The notes: a model not told the origin generated them from the sequence alone. 26,486 nt of DNA from an uncultured beta proteobacterium (GCA_903845455.1 CAIMXN010000094.1:1-26486); one strand, 5' to 3'; positions 14,512-22,650 are shown, counted from the first letter of the stretch. Program-made: numbers and translations.

Positions 14512-15747
14512 ATGGCTGTGAATCTGCCTCTTCCTCAGAAAGACCAACTCAAGCCTATTAAAGGCTTTCAGATGGGTATTGCGCAAGCTGGTATTAAGAA
14601 GGCTAATCGCAAGGATTTATTGGTAATGACCTTGGCCCCTGGGTCACAGGTTGCTGGTGTATTTACCTTAAATCGCTTCTGTGCAGCCCCCGTTCAAGTG
14701 TGTCGAGAGCATTTAGCGCAAGATGAGCGCAATGGAGAAATCCGCGCCTTGGTGGTCAATACCGGTAATGCCAATGCTGGGACTGGCGAGGCGGGTATGA
14801 AGCATGCCTTGGAGACTTGTGAGGCTTTGGCGAAAGATCTCAAGCTTAAGCCTGAACAGATTCTGCCATTCTCGACCGGTGTCATTCTGGAGCCTTTGCC
14901 GATTGGCAAAATTATTTCCGCACTGCCTGCTGCTATTGCCAATTTAGGCGAAGACCATTGGTTTGATGCTGCTCAAGCCATTATGACTACGGATACTCAA
15001 CCCAAAGCTGCATCAATGACAGTGCAGACTCCAGCAGGGTTAGTAGTGATTACTGGTATATGTAAAGGCGCTGGCATGATTCATCCAAACATGGCGACCA
15101 TGCTTGGCTTTATTGCTACCGATGCTGGTTTCGCACCTGGGTTGCTGAGCAATCTCACTCGTGAAATCGCTGACCTCTCATTTAATGCCATCACGATTGA
15201 TGGCGATACATCGACTAATGACTCTTTTATCATTATCGCAACTGGTCAGTCAGCAGTGCAGATTGCCTCGATTACCGACCCTAGTTATGGGATAGTTCGT
15301 GATGCACTCATTGCATTAGCCAGAAAGCTAGCGCAAATGATTGTGCGAGATGGTGAAGGTGCTACTAAATTTATGACCATTGAGGTATTGGGTGGCAAGA
15401 CTCCTGAAGAATGCCTGCTGGTAGCAAAAGCAGTAGCGCACTCACCTTTGGTAAAGACGGCTTTTTTCGCTAGCGATCCAAATTTAGGGCGTATTTTGGC
15501 GGCTATTGGTTATGCTGGTATTACTGATTTGGATGTCAATCATGTGCAAATGTGGCTTGGGGATGTCTGGGTTGCTAAGGACGGTGGTCGCAATCCCAGT
15601 TATCAGGAGGCCGATGGCCAAAGAGTCATGAAAGAGGCGGAAATCACCGTCAAGATTGATTTGGGTCGTGGTACCGCATCACAAACCTTATGGACTTGTG
15701 ATTTGTCCCATGAGTATGTTTCCATTAACGCCGACTACCGTTCATAA
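14512..15747 (+). CDS. argJ: bifunctional glutamate N-acetyltransferase/amino-acid acetyltransferase
   Basis: ArgJ of 411 residues, which recycles the acetyl group from N-acetylornithine to glutamate in arginine synthesis. It self-cleaves into alpha and beta chains; the cleavage motif KGAGMIHPNMATML places the new N-terminal nucleophile at Thr196. The oxyanion-hole pair is in STGVI (Thr122, Gly123). NTGNANAGTGEAG and the C-terminal DLSHEYVSINADYRS are family blocks. I chose the ATG at 14512 over the in-frame TTG at 14506. It begins 46 nt after the aor module with no terminator seen, so read-through from the aor promoter is possible. Whether it also acts as an acetyl-CoA-dependent synthase cannot be decided here. 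Confidence 0.96.
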   Translation: MAVNLPLPQKDQLKPIKGFQMGIAQAGIKKANRKDLLVMTLAPGSQVAGVFTLNRFCAAPVQVCREHLAQDERNGEIRALVVNTGNANAGTGEAGMKHALETCEALAKDLKLKPEQILPFSTGVILEPLPIGKIISALPAAIANLGEDHWFDAAQAIMTTDTQPKAASMTVQTPAGLVVITGICKGAGMIHPNMATMLGFIATDAGFAPGLLSNLTREIADLSFNAITIDGDTSTNDSFIIIATGQSAVQIASITDPSYGIVRDALIALARKLAQMIVRDGEGATKFMTIEVLGGKTPEECLLVAKAVAHSPLVKTAFFASDPNLGRILAAIGYAGITDLDVNHVQMWLGDVWVAKDGGRNPSYQEADGQRVMKEAEITVKIDLGRGTASQTLWTCDLSHEYVSINADYRS

Positions 15748-15773
15748 GAACGCAGAACAGAATATAAAAGTAA

Positions 15774-16631
15774 ATGAACGAAAAACTAGAAAACTTATTA
15801 AGTCATCTTGAGACTTTTTTACCAAAACCATTAACAGCAGAGCAGTGGAAATCTTCTACTGCATTTAGGTGGCGTCGGCGCGATAGTATTTTTGGCAGTA
15901 TTGGATTTTTGCAGCCCGTGAAGTATGTATCGGATATTACCTTTGAGGATTTAAAAAATATTGATCGTCAACGCGATGCCATTCGTGACAATACCAAAAA
16001 CTTTATTCAGAAAAAACCAGCAAATAATATCTTGCTGACGGGAGCTAGGGGTACAGGTAAGTCTTCCTTAATTAAAGCGAGTTTGCATGAGTTTGCAAGT
16101 CAGGGCTTGCGCTTGGTTGAGGTTGAAAAAGAGAATTTAGCTGATTTAGCTGACATTACTGAATTATTGGCGGATCGCCCAGAACGCTTCATCATCTTTT
16201 GTGACGACCTTTCATTTGATGATGGTGAATCTGGTTACAAGGCTATGAAATCTGCTTTGGATGGATCAGTTTCTGCTCAAGTCGACAATCTACTCATTTA
16301 TGCAACCTCTAATCGCCGTCATCTTTTACCTGAGTATATGAAAGACAATGAAGGCTATGTTTATGGTGACAATGGTGAGATTCATCCAGGTGAAGCAGTA
16401 GAAGAAAAAATTTCTTTATCTGAGCGTTTTGGTTTATGGCTATCTTTTTATCCACCAAAACAAGATGAGTACCTCGCCATTATTGGGCACTGGTTGCGTC
16501 ATTTTGGGCTAAATGATGCTCAAGTTGAGGCTGCTCGTGCAGAAGCGCTGGTTTGGGCATTGGAGCGTGGTTCACGCTCAGGCCGAGTGGCTTGGCAATT
16601 TGCTAAACATTGGGCTGGTTCTCACGCCTAA
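15774..16631 (+). CDS. DUF815-family AAA/P-loop ATPase
   Basis: Cytoplasmic ATPase of 285 residues of the DUF815 family, function not established. Walker A is GARGTGKS at 90-97 and Walker B is RFIIFCDDL at about 138-146. SNRRHLLPEYM after Walker B resembles the sensor-1 region with the conserved Asn/Arg, and the C-terminal helical part (ALERGSRSGRVAWQFAKHW) carries basic residues typical of the family. Twenty-six nt follow argJ and 12 nt separate it from the Nudix gene, so the three probably form one transcript. No membrane or signal segments. The family assignment is good; nothing in the sequence gives the substrate. Confidence 0.85.
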   Translation: MNEKLENLLSHLETFLPKPLTAEQWKSSTAFRWRRRDSIFGSIGFLQPVKYVSDITFEDLKNIDRQRDAIRDNTKNFIQKKPANNILLTGARGTGKSSLIKASLHEFASQGLRLVEVEKENLADLADITELLADRPERFIIFCDDLSFDDGESGYKAMKSALDGSVSAQVDNLLIYATSNRRHLLPEYMKDNEGYVYGDNGEIHPGEAVEEKISLSERFGLWLSFYPPKQDEYLAIIGHWLRHFGLNDAQVEAARAEALVWALERGSRSGRVAWQFAKHWAGSHA

Positions 16632-16643
16632 CATAGGCTTCTG

Positions 16644-17060
16644 ATGAATGAACATAATCGCCCGGTTACAGAGGTGGCCGCAGGTATTTTGCTGGATTCG
16701 GAGGGTCGCTATCTTCTAGGTCAAAGACCTGAGGGCAAACCTTATGCTGGCTACTGGGAAGTTCCTGGGGGCAAAATTGAAGAGGGTGAGTCCGTATTTG
16801 ATGCGCTCAAACGCGAGCTACATGAAGAGCTTGGGATAGTGATAACTGCTAGCGAAGAGTTAACTATCCTGGAACATGATTACCCTCATGCTTATGTCAG
16901 GCTTCATGTCAGCATTATTCGAGATTGGCTTGGAACGCCCCAAGGTTGTGAGGGCCAGCAATTATCTTGGGAGACGATATCTGAGGCAGGGCCATCAGTA
17001 GGACCGCTATTGCCCGCAGCTTGGCCTATGCTCGAGAAGTTAAAAAGTTTTTTAGTTTAG
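16644..17060 (+). CDS. mutT: MutT-type Nudix hydrolase (8-oxo-dGTP diphosphatase)
   Basis: Nudix hydrolase of 138 residues with a perfect Nudix box at residues 43-65 (G43, E49, R57-E58, E61-E62, G64). The preceding QRPEGKPYAGYWEVPGG matches MutT rather than ADP-ribose or NADH hydrolases, so sanitising 8-oxo-dGTP from the nucleotide pool is the likely role. There is no C-terminal TMP-synthase-like domain, unlike some longer Burkholderiales MutT proteins. Its stop codon overlaps that of the opposing zapD by 3 to 4 nt. Specificity is inferred from family resemblance and genome position. Confidence 0.87.
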   Translation: MNEHNRPVTEVAAGILLDSEGRYLLGQRPEGKPYAGYWEVPGGKIEEGESVFDALKRELHEELGIVITASEELTILEHDYPHAYVRLHVSIIRDWLGTPQGCEGQQLSWETISEAGPSVGPLLPAAWPMLEKLKSFLV

Positions 17061-17809
17061 AGCTGACAGAGTGTTAGCTTAAAAGCCACATCAACATTAA
17101 CCAACTGCGCTTTTTTATCTCGATCAGCCTTTAAGAAGCGAATCGATAATAAGTATTTATTTGCGCTGATTTCTGAATAGAAAGCATCGTCTTCAACAGC
17201 AATACGCATCAGTTGGTAGACCTTGCCTGATGGCGCCTGCTGAAATGATCCCTGATGCGCCACCACTTCCTTAGCCTCGCCAGATTGACGAAGCAGTCTC
17301 AGAAACACTTGACATGCTTCATGCCAAGGTAATAGGGGCCTAACAAAATTTTCCAATAACTCACGACGTTGACTAGTCGGACTATTTTTCCAAGCATGGT
17401 AGCTAGGCAGGTCAATGGGACTTGTTCCACCGGGCGTATTTAAGCGCGTACGAATGGCATTAAGCCACTCACTTTCAGAGATAACAGCATTTGGTCTGCC
17501 AACAGAATGATTAATTTTTGCTGCTGCTGATTCAATTTCTGAAATCGTTTGAGAGAGTGTTTCTTGATCTACTTTTTGGGAAGACTTTAAGCCGTTAAGT
17601 GCATATTTCTGCCGCTCAAATTCTTTTAACAAAAGCGACTTGATATCGCCGCGCGAACCAATATCGCCTAAGTCAAAGAGTATGGCGATTGCATTGTGAT
17701 GAAGTTCTGGGTCATCAGACCTCAGAAAGTGATTAAAACGGGCAAATAAATACTCCAGTCGAAGCATGCTTCGAACTAATTCGTTGAAGGGGTATTCGTA
17801 TACGATCAC
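17057..17809 (-). CDS. zapD: cell division protein ZapD
   Basis: FtsZ-associated protein of 250 residues (DUF1342) that cross-links FtsZ filaments by binding the FtsZ C-terminal peptide; a matching peptide is present in the FtsZ of this window. The start IVYEYPFNELVRSMLRLEYLF is the family N-terminus and fixes a GTG start at 17809; no ATG lies near it. GDIGSRGDIKSLLLKEFERQK is another family block. It follows coaE by 11 nt and ends overlapping mutT tail-to-tail. The yacG gene often found just after zapD is absent. Confidence 0.94.
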   Translation of the reverse strand: MIVYEYPFNELVRSMLRLEYLFARFNHFLRSDDPELHHNAIAILFDLGDIGSRGDIKSLLLKEFERQKYALNGLKSSQKVDQETLSQTISEIESAAAKINHSVGRPNAVISESEWLNAIRTRLNTPGGTSPIDLPSYHAWKNSPTSQRRELLENFVRPLLPWHEACQVFLRLLRQSGEAKEVVAHQGSFQQAPSGKVYQLMRIAVEDDAFYSEISANKYLLSIRFLKADRDKKAQLVNVDVAFKLTLCQL

Positions 17810-17820
17810 AAGCCCATATT

Positions 17821-18507
17821 CTATGACGAAGTGAAGGTGTTGTTCTTAAACCCGATCATTTTTTGGTGTAAATCCTCTATCTCGGCATTTAATTTAGCCA
17901 AGTCCCCATCGTTATTCAGGATGGTATTTGCTTGAGAGAGCCGTTCTTCTCGGCTCGCCTGGGCCCCAAGGATTTTTGCAACCTCTTCCCGAGTGAGCTT
18001 GCTACGCTGTATGACCCTTTCAATTTGGGTTTCTTCAGGGCAGTCCACGACAGCAATATGATCAAGTAATCCCTGCCAATTACCCGACTCAATGAGGAGT
18101 GGAATCACAAATACCAGATAGGGTTTGCCAGCGTTGGCTAATCCAATGGCATCTTCAATCGTTTTTTGACGAATGAGGGGGTGGGTAATGTGCTCTAAAA
18201 CCTTTCTAGCATCGGGCTTTTCAAAGACTAGAGAGCGCATTTTTCCCCGCTTGAGGGCTCCCGAGGAATCTATAAAATCAACTCCAAATTGCTCTCGAAT
18301 GAGGGGTATCGCTATTCCGCCCGGTGCAGTAATTTGATGGGCGATCTGATCAGTATCAATAATTCCCGCCCCAAATTGTCCTAATAAACCACTGACAGTG
18401 GTTTTACCAGATCCAATACCACCTGTTAAGCCAAGCAGGGGAATATGCCCCTTCAGGGCAGTTAAATCTGAGGGGTCACCAGGCGGCTTGTAAGGAGTTG
18501 AGGCCAT
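17821..18507 (-). CDS. coaE: dephospho-CoA kinase
   Basis: Last enzyme of coenzyme A synthesis, 228 residues, phosphorylating the 3'-hydroxyl of dephospho-CoA in the cytoplasm. The P-loop GGIGSGKT lies at 29-36, followed by GAGIIDTDQIAHQ, containing the substrate-binding Asp residues, and HPLIRQKTIED in the lid region. The protein carries about 20 extra N-terminal residues (STPYKPPGDPSDLTALKG) before the fold; the ATG at 18507 is the only good start, so the extension may be real. It is 78 nt downstream of the PilC-like gene and 11 nt before zapD. Confidence 0.95.
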   Translation of the reverse strand: MASTPYKPPGDPSDLTALKGHIPLLGLTGGIGSGKTTVSGLLGQFGAGIIDTDQIAHQITAPGGIAIPLIREQFGVDFIDSSGALKRGKMRSLVFEKPDARKVLEHITHPLIRQKTIEDAIGLANAGKPYLVFVIPLLIESGNWQGLLDHIAVVDCPEETQIERVIQRSKLTREEVAKILGAQASREERLSQANTILNNDGDLAKLNAEIEDLHQKMIGFKNNTFTSS

Positions 18508-18585
18508 AACAATTGAATAATGCCAGCAATATAAAAAATCGCCTAAAAGAAGCTTGGCCAGGCGCTTGGCTCGCCAATGGGAATA

Positions 18586-19662
18586 TTAGATGATTTGTCC
18601 TAAATTAAAAATGGGCAGGTACAGAATGATAACAAGCCCCCCAATAATCGCGCCAACCAAAATGATCAGCAAAGGCTCAAGGCTTTGGCTAAGGCTATTG
18701 AGTTGGTTACTAAGCTGCGCACCCAGAATATCGGCACGTTTATTGAGCATTTCTGCGAGGGAGCCAGTCTCGGCACCAATGCGTAATAGCTGTAATGTTT
18801 CTACATCACACAAGGCCCCAGTCGGATCTGCTTTTTTCAGGGATTCCCCCAGCGGCCACCCCCGCGTTAAGTGCTTAAAGACTTCGGCACTGAAGTCATG
18901 GCTCAACCAGTGGTTTGAAGATTGGGCCGTAACCCTTAAGGCATCTGGAAGTGCTAGTCCTGATGCTAGTAAGTGCCCTAGGGTTCGACACCAATGCGTC
19001 AAAGTGGCAAGTCTGAATAAATTGCCTAGGACAGGGATGCAAAGAGTTAGGCGATCACACTTCCTCTGCAAGCGTGAGGACTTTAGCCATGCCGCAGTAA
19101 ATACACCTAGTAAAAATATTATCCCGAGAATGATCTCGATAAAGCAATGTTCGATTAGCGTGGAAACTGTAATCAATATACGGGTCGGGGCGGGGAGTTC
19201 AGCCTGAAAATGTTCAAAGACATCTTTAAATACGGGAACAACCCAAACCATCATCACGATGATAAGTAAAAAAGAGGTGGACAATGTGATGATGGGATAG
19301 CTGAGAGATTGTTGTATTTTTCGCCGCAATTCAATCTGCCCTGTAAGTTGCTGAATGATGGTTTTCAGGGCTAAAGTCAAATCACCAGATCGCTCACTCA
19401 CTCGAATAAGATTAATAAACTCCATTGAAAAATGACCTCCTTGCTCTTTCAGGCAATGGGATAAGCTATAACCTTTTTTGAGCTGTGCATGAGTATTTTT
19501 CAGCCATCCAAGCCATGACTGGGGTGCGGATTGGTAGACGAGTTCAATAGCGTTCAAGAGTGGTAAGCCGGCATGAAGCAAAGCAAGTAGTTGTTGAGCA
19601 AAATGCAGTTGCCCCTGTTTGCTCAGATTCTTTTTTAATAAGGGACGATTTCTTAATGACAT
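18586..19662 (-). CDS. pilC: type IV pilus / type II secretion inner-membrane platform protein (PilC/GspF)
   Basis: T2SS-F family membrane protein of 358 residues that works with the assembly ATPase in building type IV pili or pseudopili. It has two T2SSF domains: the first begins at about residue 17 (LHFAQQLLALLHAGLPLLNAIE) and the second near 220 (THWCRTLGHLLASGLALPDAL). Membrane segments are at about 143-167, 191-213 and 329-352. The N-terminal 40-50 residues seen in typical PilC are missing. Its start overlaps the ATPase gene by 10 nt. No prepilin peptidase gene (pilD) separates it from coaE, unlike the usual betaproteobacterial order. PilC versus GspF cannot be settled without the rest of the system. 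Confidence 0.85.
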   Translation of the reverse strand: MSLRNRPLLKKNLSKQGQLHFAQQLLALLHAGLPLLNAIELVYQSAPQSWLGWLKNTHAQLKKGYSLSHCLKEQGGHFSMEFINLIRVSERSGDLTLALKTIIQQLTGQIELRRKIQQSLSYPIITLSTSFLLIIVMMVWVVPVFKDVFEHFQAELPAPTRILITVSTLIEHCFIEIILGIIFLLGVFTAAWLKSSRLQRKCDRLTLCIPVLGNLFRLATLTHWCRTLGHLLASGLALPDALRVTAQSSNHWLSHDFSAEVFKHLTRGWPLGESLKKADPTGALCDVETLQLLRIGAETGSLAEMLNKRADILGAQLSNQLNSLSQSLEPLLIILVGAIIGGLVIILYLPIFNLGQII

Positions 19663-20726
19663 GTGCCAATCTCAGAGGCAAGAGAGGTTGCGTTGATGAG
19701 TCCTGCAGTAATATGACGTCTTCCCGCTTCATGCAGTTCGAGATCCTTTGAGTGGTCGTTCTCAAGTAAGGAGGCATTGAAGATTTCATGAACACCAATG
19801 CGCCCAAAGTACCCAGATCCTTTGCAAGTTTTGCAGGTTGAGGTGGTAGATTCATTTAGGCAGTGTTGACAAAGAGCGCGAATTAAACGTTGGGAACTCA
19901 CGCAGCGTAAGCAAGAATCAATCGATTCCCGATCAATTCCTAAACTTTTTAGTCGAGCAAGCGCACCCCTAGCATTGCGGGTATGTAAGGTGCTAAGGAC
20001 AAGGTGGCCGGTTTGTGCTGCCTGGATGGCCAGTTGGGCTGTTGCTGTATCTCGAATCTCACCAATCATGATGACATCTGGATCTTGTCTGAGTATGGCG
20101 CGAATAATGCTTGAAAAATCGAGGCCTGCACGAGGATGATAAGCAACTTGATTAACGCCAGGAAGACGAATTTCAATTGGGTCTTCGATAGAACAAAGAT
20201 TGCGATGAATCAGATTTAGCTCTTTCAGGCAGCTATAGAGAGTGCGCGTCTTGCCACTTCCAGTTGGCCCTGTTACCAAGATCAGGCCATTGGATTGTTG
20301 AATTGCATTGCGCAAAATTGCTAATTGCTCTGGCAGTAGTCCAAGACGATCAAGGCTAAGATCTTCGATTTGACTGGGCAGAATACGAACCACTGCTTTT
20401 TCGCCATAGAGGGTTGGGAGAATAGATACTCGGCAATCAGTATTTGGTTTGGAAAAATCATGGCCAATGCAGAGCCGCCCATCTTGTGGGAGTCGTTTTT
20501 CAGCAATATCTAAGCGCGCCAATATTTTGATACGAGTAATTAAGCGCTCATGGATATCAATGGGATAGCGTGACTGAAGCTCTAGGTAACCATCAACCCG
20601 AATACGTACTAAGGTTTCTTGAAGACCAGCCTCAATGTGAATATCAGTCGCCCTGGAATGAAGTGCATTAACGGTGATTTCATGCCAGGTACGAATAATC
20701 AGAGAGTCATCTTGAGGGATGCTCAA
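19653..20726 (-). CDS. pilB: compact PilB/GspE-family assembly ATPase
   Basis: Secretion-type hexameric ATPase of 357 residues. Walker A GPTGSGKT is at 153-160, the Asp box SIEDPIE follows at about 179, Walker B DVIMIGEIRD at 217-226, the His box TGHLVLSTLHTR at 239-250, and a zinc tetracysteine with Cys286/289 and Cys298/301. Most PilB and GspE proteins have over 500 residues; here the N-terminal T2SSE_N (MshEN-like) part is absent and the protein begins directly with the N2 region (ATDIHIE). The only start is a TTG at 20726, whose bases overlap the stop of the upstream gene (TTGA), so translation is probably coupled. No pilin gene is nearby. Confidence 0.85.
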   Translation of the reverse strand: MSIPQDDSLIIRTWHEITVNALHSRATDIHIEAGLQETLVRIRVDGYLELQSRYPIDIHERLITRIKILARLDIAEKRLPQDGRLCIGHDFSKPNTDCRVSILPTLYGEKAVVRILPSQIEDLSLDRLGLLPEQLAILRNAIQQSNGLILVTGPTGSGKTRTLYSCLKELNLIHRNLCSIEDPIEIRLPGVNQVAYHPRAGLDFSSIIRAILRQDPDVIMIGEIRDTATAQLAIQAAQTGHLVLSTLHTRNARGALARLKSLGIDRESIDSCLRCVSSQRLIRALCQHCLNESTTSTCKTCKGSGYFGRIGVHEIFNASLLENDHSKDLELHEAGRRHITAGLINATSLASEIGTCH

Positions 20727-22012
20727 TCGTTATTGGCAGTCTGGGTTGGCCGATAGAGCTTAACGGTTTTAACGCCTTGCTCATCAAACTGCACAATTTC
20801 CATCACGATGCCTGCAATTCGAATGCTGACATCATAATCAGGAATGGCTTCAAGCTTTTCCAGAATCAACCCATTGAGAGTGCGTGGTCCATTCAGAGGA
20901 AGATCGAGATTTAGCAGACGATTCAGATCGCGGAGCGCTGAACTTCCACTCGCAAGATAAGTACCATCCGGAAGCCAGCGAGGATCATTTGAGAGATTCG
21001 AGAACGAGGTGGTGAATTCTCCTATAAGCTCTTCAACAATATCTTCAAAGGTTACCAGACCAAGCACTTCACCATATTCATTCACTACTAAGCTTAGGCG
21101 CTGTTGATTGTCTTGAAAGAACTGCATCTGTTGCAAGACAGGCGTTCCACTTGGAATGAAGTAAGGCTCATTAACTAGATCTTTAAAATCTTGGTGCTTT
21201 AGTTGAGTATTGCCAAGTAGTGATAATGCTTTTTTAACTGACAGAATTCCAATAATGCGTTCAGAGTCTCCATCGCAGACTGGCAACTTATTGTGATAGC
21301 AGGTTTCTAGTTGTTGAACGACCTCATCGATTGGTCTAGAGAGATCTAGGATCTCAATTTTTGATCTTGATGTCATGACATCATCCACCAAAATATTTTC
21401 GAGATTAAATAGATTAAGAAGAATATTACGATGATGATTTGAGACAAAGCGATTAGATTCTAATACTAGGCTGCGTAGCTCCTCTTTAGACATAGTTCTA
21501 CTTTCTGTAGAGGTTTGCAGACCAGATACTTTCATGAGCCCAGATACAAAACTATTAATAAACCATAGCAATGGCTTAAGAATATAAGTCAACGGGAGAA
21601 TGAACCAGCCAACGTTAGAGGCAATTTTTTCTGGGAAAGCTGCACCTATCACTTTCGGAGTAATTTCACTAAAAACAATAATGAGTAGTGCCACTACCAA
21701 GGTTGCAATAGTGAGAACCAAGCCACTCTCGCCAAAAATATGAAGTGCAATTCCAGTGACTAAGATAGGTAAAATGGTATTAATCAGATTGTTGGAAATT
21801 AATAAGACAGAGAGAAGCGAATCAATTCGCTTTAAGAGTCTTTCTGCTAACGCTGCCCCCGGGTTCCCTCCATTTGCCATGGCACGAAGTCGGTGGCGAT
21901 TGGAAGATAGCATGCTGGTTTCGGCCATAGAAAAAAAGCCTGAGAGGGCAAGTAAAAATAAGACGAGGGCGACCTGAGCAATAAAAGGCCAGTCATCAAA
22001 AAAGGTGTCCAT
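20723..22012 (-). CDS. CNNM/CBS-domain membrane protein, HlyC/CorC family
   Basis: Membrane protein of 429 residues with the architecture of E. coli YfjD: CNNM (DUF21) transmembrane domain at about 10-190, with helices near 10-30, 65-88, 97-120 and 132-155, a paired CBS domain at about 205-330, and a C-terminal CorC_HlyC domain (about 345-420). The group is linked to magnesium or other divalent cation efflux and homeostasis, not haemolysis, despite the name. The start motif LALSGFFSMAETSMLSSN is typical of the DUF21 first helix. It is the first gene of a probable five-gene minus-strand operon and overlaps the pilB start. Substrate is not visible. Confidence 0.88.
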   Translation of the reverse strand: MDTFFDDWPFIAQVALVLFLLALSGFFSMAETSMLSSNRHRLRAMANGGNPGAALAERLLKRIDSLLSVLLISNNLINTILPILVTGIALHIFGESGLVLTIATLVVALLIIVFSEITPKVIGAAFPEKIASNVGWFILPLTYILKPLLWFINSFVSGLMKVSGLQTSTESRTMSKEELRSLVLESNRFVSNHHRNILLNLFNLENILVDDVMTSRSKIEILDLSRPIDEVVQQLETCYHNKLPVCDGDSERIIGILSVKKALSLLGNTQLKHQDFKDLVNEPYFIPSGTPVLQQMQFFQDNQQRLSLVVNEYGEVLGLVTFEDIVEELIGEFTTSFSNLSNDPRWLPDGTYLASGSSALRDLNRLLNLDLPLNGPRTLNGLILEKLEAIPDYDVSIRIAGIVMEIVQFDEQGVKTVKLYRPTQTANND

Positions 22013-22046
22013 CAGTTATGCCTGCAAAGAATATGGAAGATTCAAT

Positions 22047-22061
22047 ATAGCAAAGTGCTAT
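22047..22061. repeat. short perfect dyad in the CNNM-gene/ogt intergenic region
   Basis: ATAGCA and TGCTAT flank a 3-nt centre, a 15-bp perfect palindrome with odd centre, 35 bp upstream of the CNNM-family start on the minus strand. Its position between two divergent genes would suit an operator, but no regulator is recognised. Confidence 0.4.
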
Positions 22062-22063
22062 TT

Positions 22064-22099
22064 CAGAGGCTATAGCTTTCGTCAACCTAAGCGCCTCTG
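22064..22099. repeat. inverted repeat upstream of ogt
   Basis: CAGAGGC (22064-22070) and GCCTCTG (22093-22099) form perfect 7-bp arms around a 22-nt centre. It lies 32 nt before the chosen ogt ATG and could form a leader hairpin or operator. No T-run follows. Function unknown. Confidence 0.35.
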
Positions 22100-22130
22100 T
22101 ATGCCTTTTAGTTGTGTAAGAATTCTCTCT

Positions 22131-22643
22131 ATGAGATTACAAAAAAAGACATCTTTGCCACAAAATGCCCAATATTGCGTTATTGAGGCTCCATTTGGGC
22201 GTTTGGGTATTTTGACGGAGATGGTGGATGGTAGTTTGATGTTATCTAAGATTGACTATTTGTCTTTAAGGACCCCGTTGAGCCCACCTAGCAATCAGTT
22301 GGCTAAAGAGGCGGCAAAGCAGTGCGCAAGTTATTTTAAGAATCCCAGTCATCATTTTGACCTCCCCTTAAAGCCTGTTGGTACGGAACACCAGCAAAAG
22401 GTTTGGCGAGCCACTCAAGAAATTCCGCTTGGCACTACAACAACCTATGGCCAAGTAGCTAAGAAGATTAAGAGTGGGCCAAGGGCAGTTGGCACTGCTT
22501 GTGGTGCCAATCCTTACCCCTTAATTGCACCCTGTCATCGAGTGGTCTCGGCGCAAGGTCTTGGTGGTTTTATGAAGGAGGATTCACCTGGGCTGTATCG
22601 CCAAATCAAAATTTGGCTTTTAAAGCATGAGGGTGTTCTTTAG
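22131..22643 (+). CDS. ogt: methylated-DNA--protein-cysteine methyltransferase
   Basis: Suicide DNA-repair protein of 170 residues that removes methyl groups from O6-methylguanine. The acceptor is Cys135 in PCHRVV, preceded by the helix-turn-helix region TTTTYGQVAKKI and the arginine-finger stretch GPRAVGTACGANP. LGGFMKEDSPGLYRQIK is the C-terminal family block. The reading frame runs open upstream to 22005, but residues before MRLQKK look unlike the family and overlap the opposite gene, so I chose the ATG at 22131; the ATG at 22101 is an alternative. It is convergent with the following gene with 7 nt between stops. Ogt versus Ada-C is by length, as no Ada N-terminal domain is present. Confidence 0.9.
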   Translation: MRLQKKTSLPQNAQYCVIEAPFGRLGILTEMVDGSLMLSKIDYLSLRTPLSPPSNQLAKEAAKQCASYFKNPSHHFDLPLKPVGTEHQQKVWRATQEIPLGTTTTYGQVAKKIKSGPRAVGTACGANPYPLIAPCHRVVSAQGLGGFMKEDSPGLYRQIKIWLLKHEGVL

Positions 22644-22650
22644 CTTGGAT

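Noticed and set aside
18508..18585. GC-rich repeats (GGCCAAGC and GCCAAGCG on the minus strand) as a terminator after the PilC-like gene
   Set aside because: The repeats are direct rather than inverted, and the possible stems are 4-5 bp with a poor T-tract (TTCTTTT). This is not enough to call a terminator.
18590..19207. 205-residue plus-strand frame opposite the PilC-like gene
   Set aside because: It is antisense to a gene with clear membrane segments and T2SSF domains; the frame is rich in Ser, Arg and Pro as expected for a shadow.
22005..22130. N-terminal extension of Ogt by 42 residues
   Set aside because: The extended frame overlaps the CNNM-gene start on the opposite strand, crosses two dyads and has no resemblance to Ada/Ogt. 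The later ATG gives a normal Ogt length.
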